64,000 bases of DNA from Inonotus obliquus (taxonomy: Eukaryota > Basidiomycota > Agaricomycetes > Hymenochaetales > Hymenochaetaceae), in assembly GCA_032164295.1 (NCBI GenBank), contig JAJHTX010000007.1, positions 2,020,501 through 2,084,500 of the forward strand, given 5' to 3'. Shown here in pieces: positions 22,963 through 34,862 of the stretch. Numbering within the stretch: position 1 is the stretch's first letter; every line of letters starts with the position of its first letter. Below the pieces are notes generated by a model that was given only the letters and a program-made list of their open reading frames with translations, ran no database searches and had not been told where the DNA came from. The translations under genes were made by a program, and so were the position numbers.

Positions 22963-25900
22963 TTATGCAACGGTTGCTGGAGAAGAGGAAGCCTGAGAGC
23001 GGTTGCCCCATCCAAAAATGGACGGTTTCAATTCACTCGCTGCGGGTGCTTCTGCAGCGCGTTTGGGCTCCAATAATTGACTGATTATTTCCATGTCAGC
23101 ATAATGTTGGAAAAAAATTGTGTCTGGATACCAACCTTCGTCGATATAGATCATCCAGGTCGCCATGGTCCTTTGCCTTGTCAAGACAGAAATGCAAATA
23201 TTGTTGTGCCTCAGCCACATCCTTGAGATTGTACGGAACCTGGAAACGTTGCATGTCCTGCACGATCCGAGCGAGCTTATGATATTTGTTGAAATTCAAA
23301 AGCTTCTTGTTCGGCTCCAAAGGAGAAGCCCGATGAGACGGGTTGCCTTCCCTGCAGAACGTGAGATCGGTCAGATATAGACCTACACAAAACATACGCA
23401 GAACCGATCAGTACGTGTTTTCGATAAAGAGGGTCTGAATGCGCTACACGCGCTCACGTACCAAGGAAGGGGAGCGCAGGTGGATTGGTATTTCGAAGAC
23501 GCGTGCGATACTCGTGATAGTTCCGTGCATGATCCGCCAACTTTCTCAGAGCTTCCAGTTGTATCTTACTTTTCTGCGCGAGTCCCTAAAAATTTGACAA
23601 GCAGGATAAGGGACCACCTCAAAAAAAACTGGAAGTCCAAATCGACTTACCGACCACGTCTGGTGTAGTCGGGATATCGTCGCCGAATCTAACGCAGCAA
23701 GGATGGAACGTGGGGTACTAAAGTTATTCAAGCATGTGCAGCGCTTGATTGCCGCAGTATCAGTACAAGCGCATCAAGAATAGAACTACAGTACACTCAC
23801 ATCAGCAACCTTTATGAAGAACTTCATGAGCAATGCGCGTCGCTTGACATCTTGTTCCCCCAATATTGACTCGGAGACCCACCCAGTAACAGCGGTGCTA
23901 AAAGAAGTAACTGCCTTTACGTTGACCGCGGGAGGGGCGCCCGGTCTCCCGAGCTCAATCATCTCTTCGGCAGTAAGCGCACAGTAAAGCTGACTCTCTA
24001 TCAGCGTTATCTGCCGCGCGAGTTCAAGAGCATCAAACTCCGTGACAGCAATGGAGTCGAAATTCCGGGAGCGAAGAGAAGCCAACAACGCCTTTGTCAT
24101 AATGGGACGGGGCGTTTCAGTTGAGGAAGTGGATGCACTACTCGCGAGAGCTGGTTTGAGAGGCATCGCGACATCTCGCATTCGCTCATTGAGTCGTTGT
24201 CGTTCACTGATCGGGCTCGGGGTGGATGAAGACATAGAGTCACGCGAAGTAATTAAATCGTCTAGCCGCTGTGCGGGTCCAGGGTATACCTCGGCCATCG
24301 TTTCTCGAACAAACTTTTGGAGCGCAGGAATAGCCTCATCATCCGTGCCCACTCGCCAATGCACCTCCAGCCAAGACTTCAGAAGGTTTTGTACCCTCAA
24401 TCGCACCGGGAGAAGTTTCTGTTGAGACCATAAGGCTGCATCTGCATCTATCAACCCCTTGGGGCGAGCAAGGTTGAAACGGGCTATGACCGCCTCCGCA
24501 AGGCCGCTTGGAGACGTAAACAATCGGAATGTGAGGAAAAATACGGCTTGGAATCCAGCATCAGGTATCTGATCATGGGCGGTCATCTTCTCTACGAGCG
24601 CTTCTAGCGTCCCGCCAACCAACTGTCCCTCGCTATTGTACGCAACATCTTGGGGCGCATAGTCATGTGAAAGGGTCCACGCAAGTGGAACGCCGTTTTC
24701 CTCATCGTCTATCTGTGGAATTGACGGTAGTTCGCCGTGGAGCACTTTATCTTCAAGCGACAAATTCCTCCGACTTTCACTCATCGCCGTACTCGCTTCT
24801 GCCGTAGCGTCTTGGTAGACTTGCGAAGTCGGCGAAGGTAGATCCTTCTCCGCTGAATTGCGGTCCTCGTCTATGTCTTCATCTTCGTCTTGCTCTTCCT
24901 CGATGGGTTCTGAGAAATCCTTCGGCAGTATGGCCACTAAAGATTGACGATCTTGATCAGGTATCACGGGATTTGTCGGCGCGTCGCCGTCCTCATCCAC
25001 TTCGTAAGCCAGTTCAGTCACCCACTTATCAGAAGAACTTCGTCGCAGAGGCTGAAGAGTAGGATCTTCGCCAGTGATCTCATAGTCGTCCGTTGTTGCG
25101 GTATACCCTATCCGTACTTGTTCGTGAAGCTCGCCCAAAGACTGAGGCAGAACAGTCCCACCGCTTGCAACTGATGCACGCTTAATGTCCTCGTCGTCGT
25201 TCCAGCTATCGTCTCTGTCGGTGAAGAGGTCTGGTGTTCGAGGCTTCTCTAAAGGCCGATGTTCAGGCAGCTGCACGGCAGGTGTAGGTGGGCCAGAGGC
25301 GTCTACTAATGGCGGAAGTACGATGATACAGGGCGGTGCATTGAGAGGACGTGTCAAACACTGCTTAACTGAAGACGCGCAATCCGAACCGGATCTTAGC
25401 ACCTCCGTGGCTACCTTGAGTAACTGCCTACGTTCTTCCATTTCATCTTCTTCACAGGGAGGTAACATCGTAGTCGTCGCCATCTCACGCACAGCGTCGG
25501 CAAGCGCGCATGCAACCTGATACAGATTCTCCTTCGAAAGCTCAAGCGCTGCTCGCTTCAAGTACTGGATGTCCTCCACGCACATGACAGCATCAACTAT
25601 CGTCAAGAGTCGACATACGACGTCCACAATCTGTCGGACAAGCGCAAAGAGGTGGCCAGTACTTGATGCATGGGCAGTGCGCGAATGGGCGTGTACATGT
25701 CCGATGAATGCAGCAATCGTAGATAATAGGGTATCGTGTGTCGCGCGGAGAGCCTTCTGCACTTGCATAGACGAACATGGACCTTCGGGGAATGGCGGTG
25801 TCGGAGGTGTACCCGGTGAATCCAGTGATGAAAAAGACGAGAAGCTCGAAGAACTGCTGAGTGAAATATGTCGCCCGTGTAATCCGTTCCGCGCTAGACT

Positions 25901-27166
25901 TCCAGCTCTTATCCGTGAACTTCGCTGGCTAGAGTGTGTAGTTGAACTCGAATCTACTGATGACTGGGGCCGGTGCGTTAAGTCCGTGGCAATGTCTTTC
26001 GGTGGTGGCGTTGGCTGATAGCCTTCCTCGTTTGCATTAACTCCGCTCGGACCACTGACATTCCCAGAGTCTCTCTTACGGGTATCAGTATGATCTTCGC
26101 ATACAGTCTCTGACACAGAAGTGTCGGCTGTGCTCGTAGCATTACGCTCGGGTAGATCAACTCCACACTGAACGAGAACAGCAAGGAATCGTCGAACGCG
26201 AGCGAAAACCTGGCCACTAAGCCGGAGCATCAGTTCCTCTTCGGGATCCCTTTCTTCGTCAGTTTGAAGTTCTGGAGATGATGCCTTCTTACTCTGAGTT
26301 ACAAGTAAGGCAAGATCGGCAAGCACACGTTTCCGTTCCTGCGCAATAACGGGAAAACGTCGGAGCAGAGGTGCACCGCGAGCGAGACACTCTGTCTGCT
26401 GCAGGAGTGCTCGTATGCATTGGATAATGCATGCGACAGCTGGTTGGTAATGACTAACGCGTCGAACAAGAGCCGTGTTTTGTAAGAGTTGTATACTGTG
26501 TAGAAGGGGAACCATTAAAGGGTGGGTATGACTGGTAGTGCCGGGGAAGAGAATGTCTCTACTCCCAGAGTCGTGACTTGATCGATGCATTGGGCTAACC
26601 GTGCTCGCCCGCGAAGTAAAGGACGTATCTGACACCGACCGAGTGTGTAGTTTCTTAAGAGGTGGGTGTGCAAGCCCTTCACTGACGGAACCAACATAGT
26701 TACTTGGAAACCACCCCCTTCGATCATCGTCGATTTCCCCGTCCCACCACCCACTTGGATCTTGATTTAAGACTCGTATGAGCTCACCAGCGCGGAATGC
26801 TAAGCAGGTTGTATGTTGCTGTTGGGGTACAAAATCGTGGAGTGCGCGCACATAGGTTTCTGTTGGTAATTCGTCATCTTCATCAGAATATAATTGACCC
26901 TGCTCGCTTGTTGAAGCAATTGCTCCCGGGTCTCTGCCTGATTCGCCTGCGCTCGGCACATCCAGTGAGGACGTTGACGCGTTTCCAGATGACGGAAGCG
27001 GAGTGACCAAAGAAATGGAAGAGGACGTGGACGTTGACGACAGAGTGCGAGCGCGGGAACCTTGTGGGGACGGACGGTCGCGGAGAGAGGACCCTCCGGC
27101 AGACCTGCTTGTGGTGGCAGAGTACATAGTCCGTGCAACAGATGTGTCGATAGTTGGTGGATTCAT
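22963..27166 (-). CDS. CDC25: Ras guanine nucleotide exchange factor with SH3 domain (Cdc25-like)
   Basis: A large protein (about 1290 residues) that would load Ras with GTP. The first exon alone encodes about 1120 residues. In order: a Ser/Thr-rich disordered N-terminus; an SH3 domain at about residues 100-160 (ALHDF, GWWDGEID, RGWFPSNYVG); a long central region with Ser-rich and acidic stretches; a RasGEF N domain (GGTLEALVEKM, FFLTFRLFTSP) at about 850-970; and the catalytic CDC25 domain. The last begins near TEFDALELARQITLIE and continues over introns with NNFSTPRSILAALDSATI, ALPFLG-VYLTDLTF and FNKYHKLARIVQDMQRF. The final intron (about 55 bp) must be spliced to give LYRRSQLLEP, a normal RasGEF ending. 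The SH3 plus GEF layout matches yeast Cdc25, which acts upstream of cAMP signalling. Stop at 22963-22965. Confidence 0.93.
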
Positions 27167-27756
27167 AATGAAAGAAAATATAGGTTTTTGTGTTGTTGTC
27201 GAACCGCGTTGTCAGGTAGATACAGAGGAAAGCACAACAGCACCCAGGTCGTCGAGGTGGGAGGCTAAGTACCGGCGCGAACGACCCCAACGGCGGTTAC
27301 GACCCGAACAAGACGATAGGCGTGTCCTAGAATATACGCTTCGGCTTGGGACGATATTAGATATCAAGGCTATACTTGAAAGTTGGCACCGAAAAGCGTC
27401 GCGAACTCGAGTGCGAACCGAGCTGTGCAAGGCACTAAAGCAAGCACAAAGAGTGGCAGAAACTATTCATTATAAAACGCGCTGTTAGGTGAAGACTACA
27501 CGTTGCTCTTTGAGACACTAATGCCACGTACCTATATAGGAATGTTGTCCTGTCGTCCCGTGAGCGCGTCCAAGCTGCGCGTCAGCAGCCCAACCACGTA
27601 AAAATATACTCTTTTCCCGCGATCAAAACTTTCCACGGTGCGTCCTGCGCCCTCCAGACGAACGTCAACGTACACGACGAGTATCGCCTATGAGTTTTTT
27701 TTCGTCCTTTTTTTTTGAAGTTTTGACGAGGAAGAATTTGGCGCTGACGGGACACG
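27167..27756. other. Divergent promoter region
   Basis: About 590 bp between the minus-strand RasGEF gene and the plus-strand small gene. A plus-strand TATAAAAC lies near 27472 and TATATAGG near 27533. Neither is close enough to a start to be assigned with confidence. No gene is supported here. Confidence 0.4.
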
Positions 27757-28139
27757 ATGGTTAAGCTGGGGAGGGTTTGGGCGGCGAAGGTTGTCTGCCG
27801 CTGATCGGACAAACAAATTAAGATACTTACTATATATGGTAACAATCTTCCAGGGACTCACCTCCGACTTGTTTGACGAACCAGGCAATCCACTCGCACT
27901 GGTACTACGTCTTGCGCGTCTTGGCCTGGTATGGAGACGTCGAAGGAGACTGTCGGTACGTAAAATGCTGTTCAATCGCAACCAAACTGGTTGCTGTGGC
28001 ATTCTTATATCATTTTCCTTTCCTCTAGCAATTGCCCCCGAACGCTCTCCTCACCTGGATTCTTCCGATTTCCCTTTTCTGCGCTTGGCATTCGATCGGC
28101 TTTAAGTATCAGTGTGAGTACTGGAGTGATACGATTTGA
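27757..28139 (+). CDS. Small predicted membrane protein (81 residues), unknown
   Basis: Three exons join in phase 0: 27757-27789 (MVKLGRVWAAK), 27854-27955 and 28029-28139, with introns of 64 and 73 bp that have GT/AG ends. The middle exon encodes an acidic patch (SDLFDEPGNPLA) and then a basic helix (RLARLGLVWRRRRRL). The last exon begins LPPNALLTWILPISLFCAWH, a likely single membrane helix, and ends CEYWSDTI. The basic run just before the helix suggests that the N-terminus faces the cytosol. I do not recognise the family. Support comes from three open exons in one phase, canonical splice sites and sensible protein chemistry. The opposite strand also has an open frame (27688-28002), but its product looks like a shadow. 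Confidence 0.5.
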
Positions 28140-28367
28140 CGATGGAGCAAATAGTCTATCAATCTCAAAGATAACTACTCATTTGATCCATTTCCTTCAC
28201 TTGGTACCCAAATCTTGGGTCTCCGAAATGTATAAGAACCCGCGGATACATCAGGGATAGGCAATGCAATTCAGGTTAATTCCACCGTGGGTACAGATAC
28301 ATCTTCTTTCAGAAACCATCTTTTTCCGCCCGTCATTCCAGAAACACAGAAGGCTTCTCTTCCATGC

Positions 28368-29909
28368 TTAACCGCCGGCCAGTGGATTCTTGTGCAAGTA
28401 CTTCGTCACCTCATATCGAATACCGTCTTCTGTCCTAAGCGAGTCGTCAAGGACCCTCCTATTCCGTCGCCCAGTCGCCTTAATTATTGGCAGCTGTGGG
28501 TATGTCTCTACGTCAACACCAGCCCCAAAATCACAGACGAAGGCTCGGCTCTGCGTCGCTCCAAAAAGGCGGGAGCTCTCCAGCTGAACGGCGTACACTG
28601 GTGACCTATCGTTGCCTGGCGCATGCATACTCCAACTCTCACGCAGAGAGCGCACATCCCAGAAAGCAACGACGCTGTGCCGAGCGGTTCCTGCAGCAAT
28701 AGTGCACCCGGACCCACCACCAGACGAAACCGAGTAAATGCTTTCCGTCGCCCAAGGATCGGATAGAGACATTATGGGCGAAAGTACAGGCACGGCTTTC
28801 GCCATGGATGTCGCCGTCATTGAGGAGGTTGGGGGAATGCGCAAGTCGAAAAGTCGTACTCGTCCGTCGAACCAGCCGGAAATGATAATTTGTTCAAGGT
28901 TCCCCGGGAAGCTCGGAGGTGGACCTGTGATTCCATATACAGCGGAAGCCGGGACACGGCTAGCCCATTCAGATGCCCTTACGCTCGTGAGAACCGCGGA
29001 CGGAATTGAGCTCAAGCCGCCATCACGAATGGGATAAACTGCCAATGGCATCCTTGAACTTGTGCCGATAACGACATAGCGGGCAGGGGAGCTTGGAAGG
29101 AATGAAGACCAGCACTTCTCGCCGACATCCATTTCGGAACTTGTCTGTCCATTTGTGCTATTCCGAAGCACACCTTTCCCGAAGCCCGACAGTGCGAACG
29201 ATAATTGCCCTGAGACTGAAATGCTCTCAATGGGGCCTTCCCCGATATCCATTGTATCGACTTCCGGCGTGAGAAGTGGATCTCTCTTTTTTGAATCCGG
29301 TAAGGTCACGCGCATAGTACAGCCATCCGCGAAACCTACGAGGAGTGATCGGTCGTCTCCATTGTCGGGCAAGAATGCTAGAGACGTAGTATCATGGTGT
29401 ACCTGATTCTCTGTTCCCGCTGCTCTTATAATAGGATACGATCCTTCGAATCGAACCACTGGTGTATTTGTAGGAGTTTGAGCTTGTGCGAAGGAATACA
29501 CATACAAAGATGCTCCTGCTGCAACGACGAGTCGACTCCGTGATATTGCTACCGCGGGGCGGAGTATTCCGCGCCAAGGTGCGGAAAGCGGACGTGCGAC
29601 GAAAGATCGACTATTCCAGTTGCGCTCGGAGATCCAATTATACCGCACACGTTGATACGAGGACCATATCGAATCAATGCAGGACAAACTGCATGAGCGG
29701 CGTGGAGTACGACGCAAGTATAACGTCCATCCAAACTCCGAGACCTAGAGGAGACGTTAATTCGTCTTGAACTTCCGTAGTCAAACAAGCTTACCCACTA
29801 GATCTTGTAGATACTTGCATGTCAAAGAAAGATTACACAGCGCATCCACCGATAGAAAGTTCATTACATTGATTACGATATCACTTGGTAGGCAAGTCAA
29901 GGAGTCCAT
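28368..29909 (-). CDS. F-box protein with beta-propeller-like region
   Basis: Two exons. The first, from ATG 29909, encodes an F-box: LPSDIVINVMNFLSVDALCN followed by LSLTCKYLQDL. It is spliced (donor GTGGGT, phase 0) to a long exon ending at 28368-28370. The long exon starts VSEFGWTLYLRR and continues with repeats of a WD40-like kind, for example ISGWFDGRVRLFDLR and VAFWDVRSL, and ends KYLHKNPLAGG. The total is about 480 residues. F-box proteins bind Skp1 and bring substrates, held by the propeller, to an SCF ubiquitin ligase. The substrate is unknown. A longer in-frame start at 30059 exists, but the extra residues are low-complexity and the Met before the F-box fits better. Confidence 0.8.
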
Positions 29910-30706
29910 GGATGGGTTAGGTGGAGTCAGACGACCAGATAGTACTCGCAGATGAACGTCCCTGTCCCTGGATGAGTTGTCGTTATTGATGCTGCTCTTC
30001 CTCATGCTAGTACATTCTGCGGAGCAGATAGTCGCCCTTGGCAACCTGGTTCTGGTCATCGTAGATGCAGAACAACCGTTCAGGAACTGGGATTGAGATA
30101 GGTAAACTTCAGGTCATGTTAGTTGACGTTGGAGATGACTTTTTCACTGCACTGGGATCTGGATTACCAACTTGCTTAGTCAAAGAGATTATATAACAGT
30201 ACTCCATAGCTGATCCCGATGCTACTTTTGGTATGTTTTCCACTAACTCGACTTGATGAGGTCGGCTCTCGACAGACGAATGTTAAATGCCGGGCTGCAA
30301 ACTGAGGTATTGTGTTTATACACTGTTATTAGTGGTTCAACGTCTCATGACTATCAGAGTACAATATTAATAGCCTTGATCGTCATCAAGTCGTCTCGTA
30401 TGTGCCTCAGCAAACATCGTGAGCTTCGTGAAGCCACTTCGGTTTCTGCTCGAATCTCCTCCCTTCGTTCCAGGTATGCATGCTGAGGGAACCCGTCTTC
30501 ACCTTGAAACTCCCGACTTTGAGGAAACGCTTGGAAGTCTGTCGCCCATGTCCGCCCCGTCGGAGCTGGAGGAACATTCCCACCGTTGAAAGCATGTGGA
30601 CACTATATTTGTTCATCAAATTCTTTCTCTGATCGTGGATGGCTCGAGGTATAATCATGGTCATATGACGCATTGGCACGCGTAGGTCAGATTATCCGAC
30701 CCGTAT
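29910..30706. other. Divergent intergenic region
   Basis: About 800 bp between the F-box gene (minus) and the trehalase gene (plus). Only short frames without recognisable products. It should hold the promoters of both genes. Confidence 0.4.
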
Positions 30707-30715
30707 TTTATATAA
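30707..30715 (+). promoter_or_regulatory. TATA box of the trehalase gene
   Basis: TTTATATAA, about 66-74 bp before the ATG at 30781, coding strand. Confidence 0.5.
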
Positions 30716-30780
30716 CTAGGCTCAAACAAAATACACGCCTCTCAGCCAGGCCGCCCACCGCTCTTCCTCGTTCAACGACC

Positions 30781-33700
30781 ATGCGGCCTCTTGGGGTGCT
30801 TTCGAGTGCTGCAGTCTTGCTCTCAAGACACCTGGGTACCTCGGCTTTACCTCAGGCAGCTTCAAGCTCCGAGTCGACCGCTACGTTTCCGCCGGTTGTG
30901 ACAAGCACGGATATCCCTTCCCTTACTCTGTCGACAGAAGTTCCCGCTCCTACGGCACCTTTAACGAATGCCCTACCTAGTCAAGTCCCTTTACCGCCTT
31001 CGCAACCTTGGTGTCAAAGTGAAATCTTTTGCCCGGGACCAGTGAGTGTTAGGAATGTTTGAAATCTTCCCTTCACTATTGTTTCATGCGGGCCAGATTC
31101 ACTGTTTGAGCAAATGCGTTGTTGTTTTGGACACTGCGAGGTATCGGTGTCTTGTAAACTTCCGTTTCTTTGGCCATTAATTATTTGGTTCATTGGTTTT
31201 TATTTTTTTTACCTTACGGATCATTGCGGATATGCGGATTTGCTGACGTTACTTTCAATAGATTCTTCAAACTGTCAATGTCGCCGATTTATATCCGGAT
31301 CCGAAGACATTCGTCGACAAACCCACGAGTCGGTCGTCTGTAGATGTAGTATCGGCATTCAACAACTTAGTCGCGTCGGCCGGGAATTCGACGAATAATA
31401 TCACAGTGCAGCAAATAGTCGACTTTGTTGACTCACACTTCGTTGGTGAGGGTTTAGAGCTAGAAGCGCTTGCACTACCAAACTTCGTCGCGAATCCTCC
31501 CTTCTTGAACAACGTGCCCGACCCGACGGTTCGAGCCTTTGCTCAAGCTGTACATACATTTTGGACTCAACTAGTTCGAGGCACGAACGCCTCAACCCTA
31601 TGTGGCGTAGGTGGAAATGACTGCGAGAGTACCCTGATTCCTCTTAACCATACGTTCGTCGTGCCTGGCGGAAGGTTTAGAGAACAATGTAAGACGTCTC
31701 CCCATTTGATGAATGAAAGATGTCCCCAGTCCTAATTCGGAATTTAGATTATTGGGACTCTTATTGGATTTTGAGAGGACTTATCGAGTCTCGACTTTTC
31801 GAAGTCGCTAATGCCACACTTCAGAATTTCATGGATGAACTGGAGAGATTTGGCTTTATCCCAAACGGAGGACGAATTTATTGTGAGTATAGCTTATTTG
31901 CGACTGAACATTGGGAGCTGATCAACCGTTTTGAAGACCTCGATCGTTCCCAGCCGCCTCTTTTTATTCATGTAAGAAGGCTCAATATGAAAAACATACT
32001 AGCAAATCCGATAAACTCCGATTACCTTTCAGATGTTATCCGCATATGTAACCGCGTCAAATGACACTTCCATTCTCTCGCGCGCTTTGCCTCTAGCGGA
32101 AGTCGAGTTAGCTTGGTGGCACACAAACCGAACGGTCAACATAACAAGTCCTCATTCAAATCAAACCCACGAGGTTTACAGATACGCGGTGAATAACTCT
32201 GCGCCTCGTCCAGAAGTCTACTTTGTTGGTGAATATAATTCATTCTTGAGAGTCTAGTCTTGCCAAAGAAGGGATTGACGGTTCTTGCAGATTACGAGAC
32301 TGCTAATGATCCTACGCTTCAAACACCGTTGAACGAGTCCCAAAGGTCGGATTTGTATGCGGAACTCGCTTCTGGTGCTGAGACTGGATGGGACTTCACT
32401 GCTCGATGGGCCAGATATCCGCATGCTGGAGGTTCGAATGATACTAATCCTATTTTGCGGAGTCTCAATATTAGAGGCACCGTCCCTGTCGACCTGAATA
32501 GTATCCTTTGTAAGTACACTTATTGACTTAACCCTGTTTTGTGTCTTTCATTAAACCATGATTCTTTCACAGACAGAGCTCATCTTCTCCTCGCCAACCT
32601 ATATGTCTCTTCCTCTTCGTCTCAAAATACGAGGAACCGCGAACTAATCGAAGTGCATACAGCCACGGCCGAGAACCTCCGCTCAGCCATCCTAGACCTA
32701 TTCTGGGATCCCACCAAACTCGCATTTTATGATTTCAATCTCACATCCAACACACGAAACTCATTCTTCTCCGTAGCGCATTTTTACCCATTCTGGAACG
32801 GGATCATCCCGAATGAAGTATTAACGAACGAAACTGCAGCATTTGGAGCTTTTTCATCGATCAATATGGTACTTCAGAAATATAACGGAACGTATCCAAC
32901 GACGTTTGTTGAAACGGGTTTGCAATGGGATGCACCAAATTGTTGGCCACCTCATCAATATATCATACTTGAAGCGCTTTCAAATATTCCTTCGAATATT
33001 TCAACAACTCCTATACCATCCGGTTCTCCATCATTCTCACTCATACCATCTGGTCAACTCGATCTTGACGAAAATCAACTTCCGGGCCAACCCGGTATAG
33101 GAGGCGGAAGAAACGCAAGTGCTGGAGTAGATATCAACGCATTAGATGGTACCGTTGTCAACGGTGGTAACGCCACTTCCAACGAAACTTGGGCATTCAC
33201 GCTTCAGCGCGAGTTGGCGAATAGGTATATCACGAGCGCTCTATGCGGTTGGTAAGTCCCTCAAGTCTTTCAACTTAAAAAATAAACTTCAAGAGCCACA
33301 TTTAGTTCCCCCATGTGTCATTTTGATAGATAGCATGATTTATTTACCTATGTATGGGCGGTACATTTACTCATTCATCCCGCACAGCTTCTCTTTCTTT
33401 CTTTCTTTCTTTCTTTATGACGGACGTCCTGGGCTCTGGCTGACTTTATTTCTGTAGGTGGGCAACAGGTGGCTCTATTCCTGATATTCTTCCCCGTCTG
33501 TCAGACGCCGAGCTCAACGTGACAGAAAGTCAAAATAACACCGGAAACGTACGTTCCGTTCTTCAAACTTCAAATGTTCAGCGATCTTATCACTGAAACC
33601 TTTCTTATTTTCATTCTCATCTTTATCGATCTATATCACGGCGGTAATCTGATCGAAACATGACAGATGTTTGAGAAGTTCTCATTCACGGACGTTAACT

Positions 33701-33972
33701 CCGCAGGACGAGGAGGGGAATATACCGTGCAAGCCGGTTTTGGATGGACGAACGGTGTCGTCCTCTGGGCAGCGTCGAAGTATGGGAACGTCCTTGTCGC
33801 TCCCAGCTGTCCATCACTCTTGCAAGAGGCCGAATCACTTGGTTCAGACCCAGGCTCAGACTCCAATTCGGACAGTGCTGCCCTTCGAGTGCTACCTAGC
33901 ACAAACGCACAAGCGGCGATACTCTCCGTGGCTATCATATTCACAAGCTCTCTCCTGACGCCTTTCGTTTAA
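30781..33972 (+). CDS. Secreted GH37 trehalase, possibly GPI-anchored
   Basis: Hydrolyses extracellular trehalose to glucose. The ATG at 30781 starts a signal peptide (MRPLGVLSSAAVLLS), then a Ser/Thr/Pro-rich linker. The GH37 domain carries the first signature, PGGRFREQ joined over an intron to YYWDSYWILRGL, the catalytic-acid motif GAETGWDFTARW (about 32370), and the second signature QWDAPNCWPPHQY (about 32930). The C-terminal part MFEKFSFTDVN...GGEYTVQAGFGWTNG holds the general base Glu; the usual EKY reads EKF. Many N-glycosylation sequons are seen. A Gly/Asn-rich insert (about 33000-33175) follows the second signature. The last 22 residues (AILSVAIIFTSSLLTPFV) form a hydrophobic tail after a Ser/Asp-rich stretch, as in GPI-anchored proteins. 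The first intron (31041-31261) is long, about 220 bp. Confidence 0.93.
33399..33417. repeat. (TTTC)n short tandem repeat in a trehalase intron
   Basis: About four to five TTTC units within the intron between the exon ending near 33252 and the exon starting near 33458. Confidence 0.75.
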
Positions 33973-34862
33973 TCACGCCTTCATGAACTGCGCTGATCGC
34001 ATGAGGCTGAAATTTATCCTTTAATGGCCACCTTTTTGTGATAGAGTTGCACTGTTGAGTAGGTGGACAAATTATGTGTTGATGAATTGATGGAGTTTAC
34101 GAGCTGACGCTGATGTATCATCGCGTGTCGTTGAATAGATCGGTTCACCCATTTGATCGTAAAGCTTAAAAATTTACTGATAAATCATAATATGGAACGG
34201 ACTTCGATACCGGTTGAGTCATTGAGCCACCATCCAAGCTGCATCAGACCGAGTTGTATTTCAAGATGAAAAGTTACATACATGAACTCTTCTCAGATCT
34301 CATCAGCATTAGCACGACTTCAGCCGAGGTGGCAGAGCAAAGATCCAGGATCGCTCCTTGGTATTCAAGCTCCTGCAGAATTTTGTATTGCTAGTATTTA
34401 TTCCATTTTGATGCTTTTCGCGATCTGTCCGAGAATTTTCCGTGAGCACGAGATATAAGCTGACAATTCTATGTAGTCATGTCACACACTAGTCAGAGTG
34501 AAGGAAAAACGAAAAGAAAAGATTGTAACCTTTGGTCAGGTCATCAATGAATCCAAAGGTGAATGGGCGAACCTATTTTGATCACAACTTCTCTGGAAAG
34601 AAGTCAAGAAGACGAATCACGGACACTGATACGGCCCGTGTTGGACGAGAGGACGAGTGAGTGGAGGAAAACACGTTCATCCGGCATGTTCAAAGCGTAT
34701 CAGAAAATGCCTGATCCGTGTATAGATTCGTCCTCAAAGTATTCTTGATGTTCTGAACGTAAGACGCAGATAGGATCGAAGTGAACGCCACGACGTCATC
34801 TATAATCGTAGATTGGAGTCGAGCTGGAGGAAGCCTTCATAGTTAAATGCGAAGCGCGGTAT
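33973..34862. other. Intergenic, no gene seen
   Basis: About 890 bp downstream of the trehalase gene with only short frames. Nothing supportable. Confidence 0.4.

Noticed and set aside
25569..26018. A 149-codon plus-strand frame
   Set aside because: Lies fully inside the large first exon of the Ras exchange factor on the other strand; a shadow of its codon pattern.
27688..28002. A 104-codon minus-strand frame over the small membrane protein gene
   Set aside because: The plus strand gives three in-phase exons with splice sites and a membrane helix. The minus frame is Arg/Ser-rich without structure.
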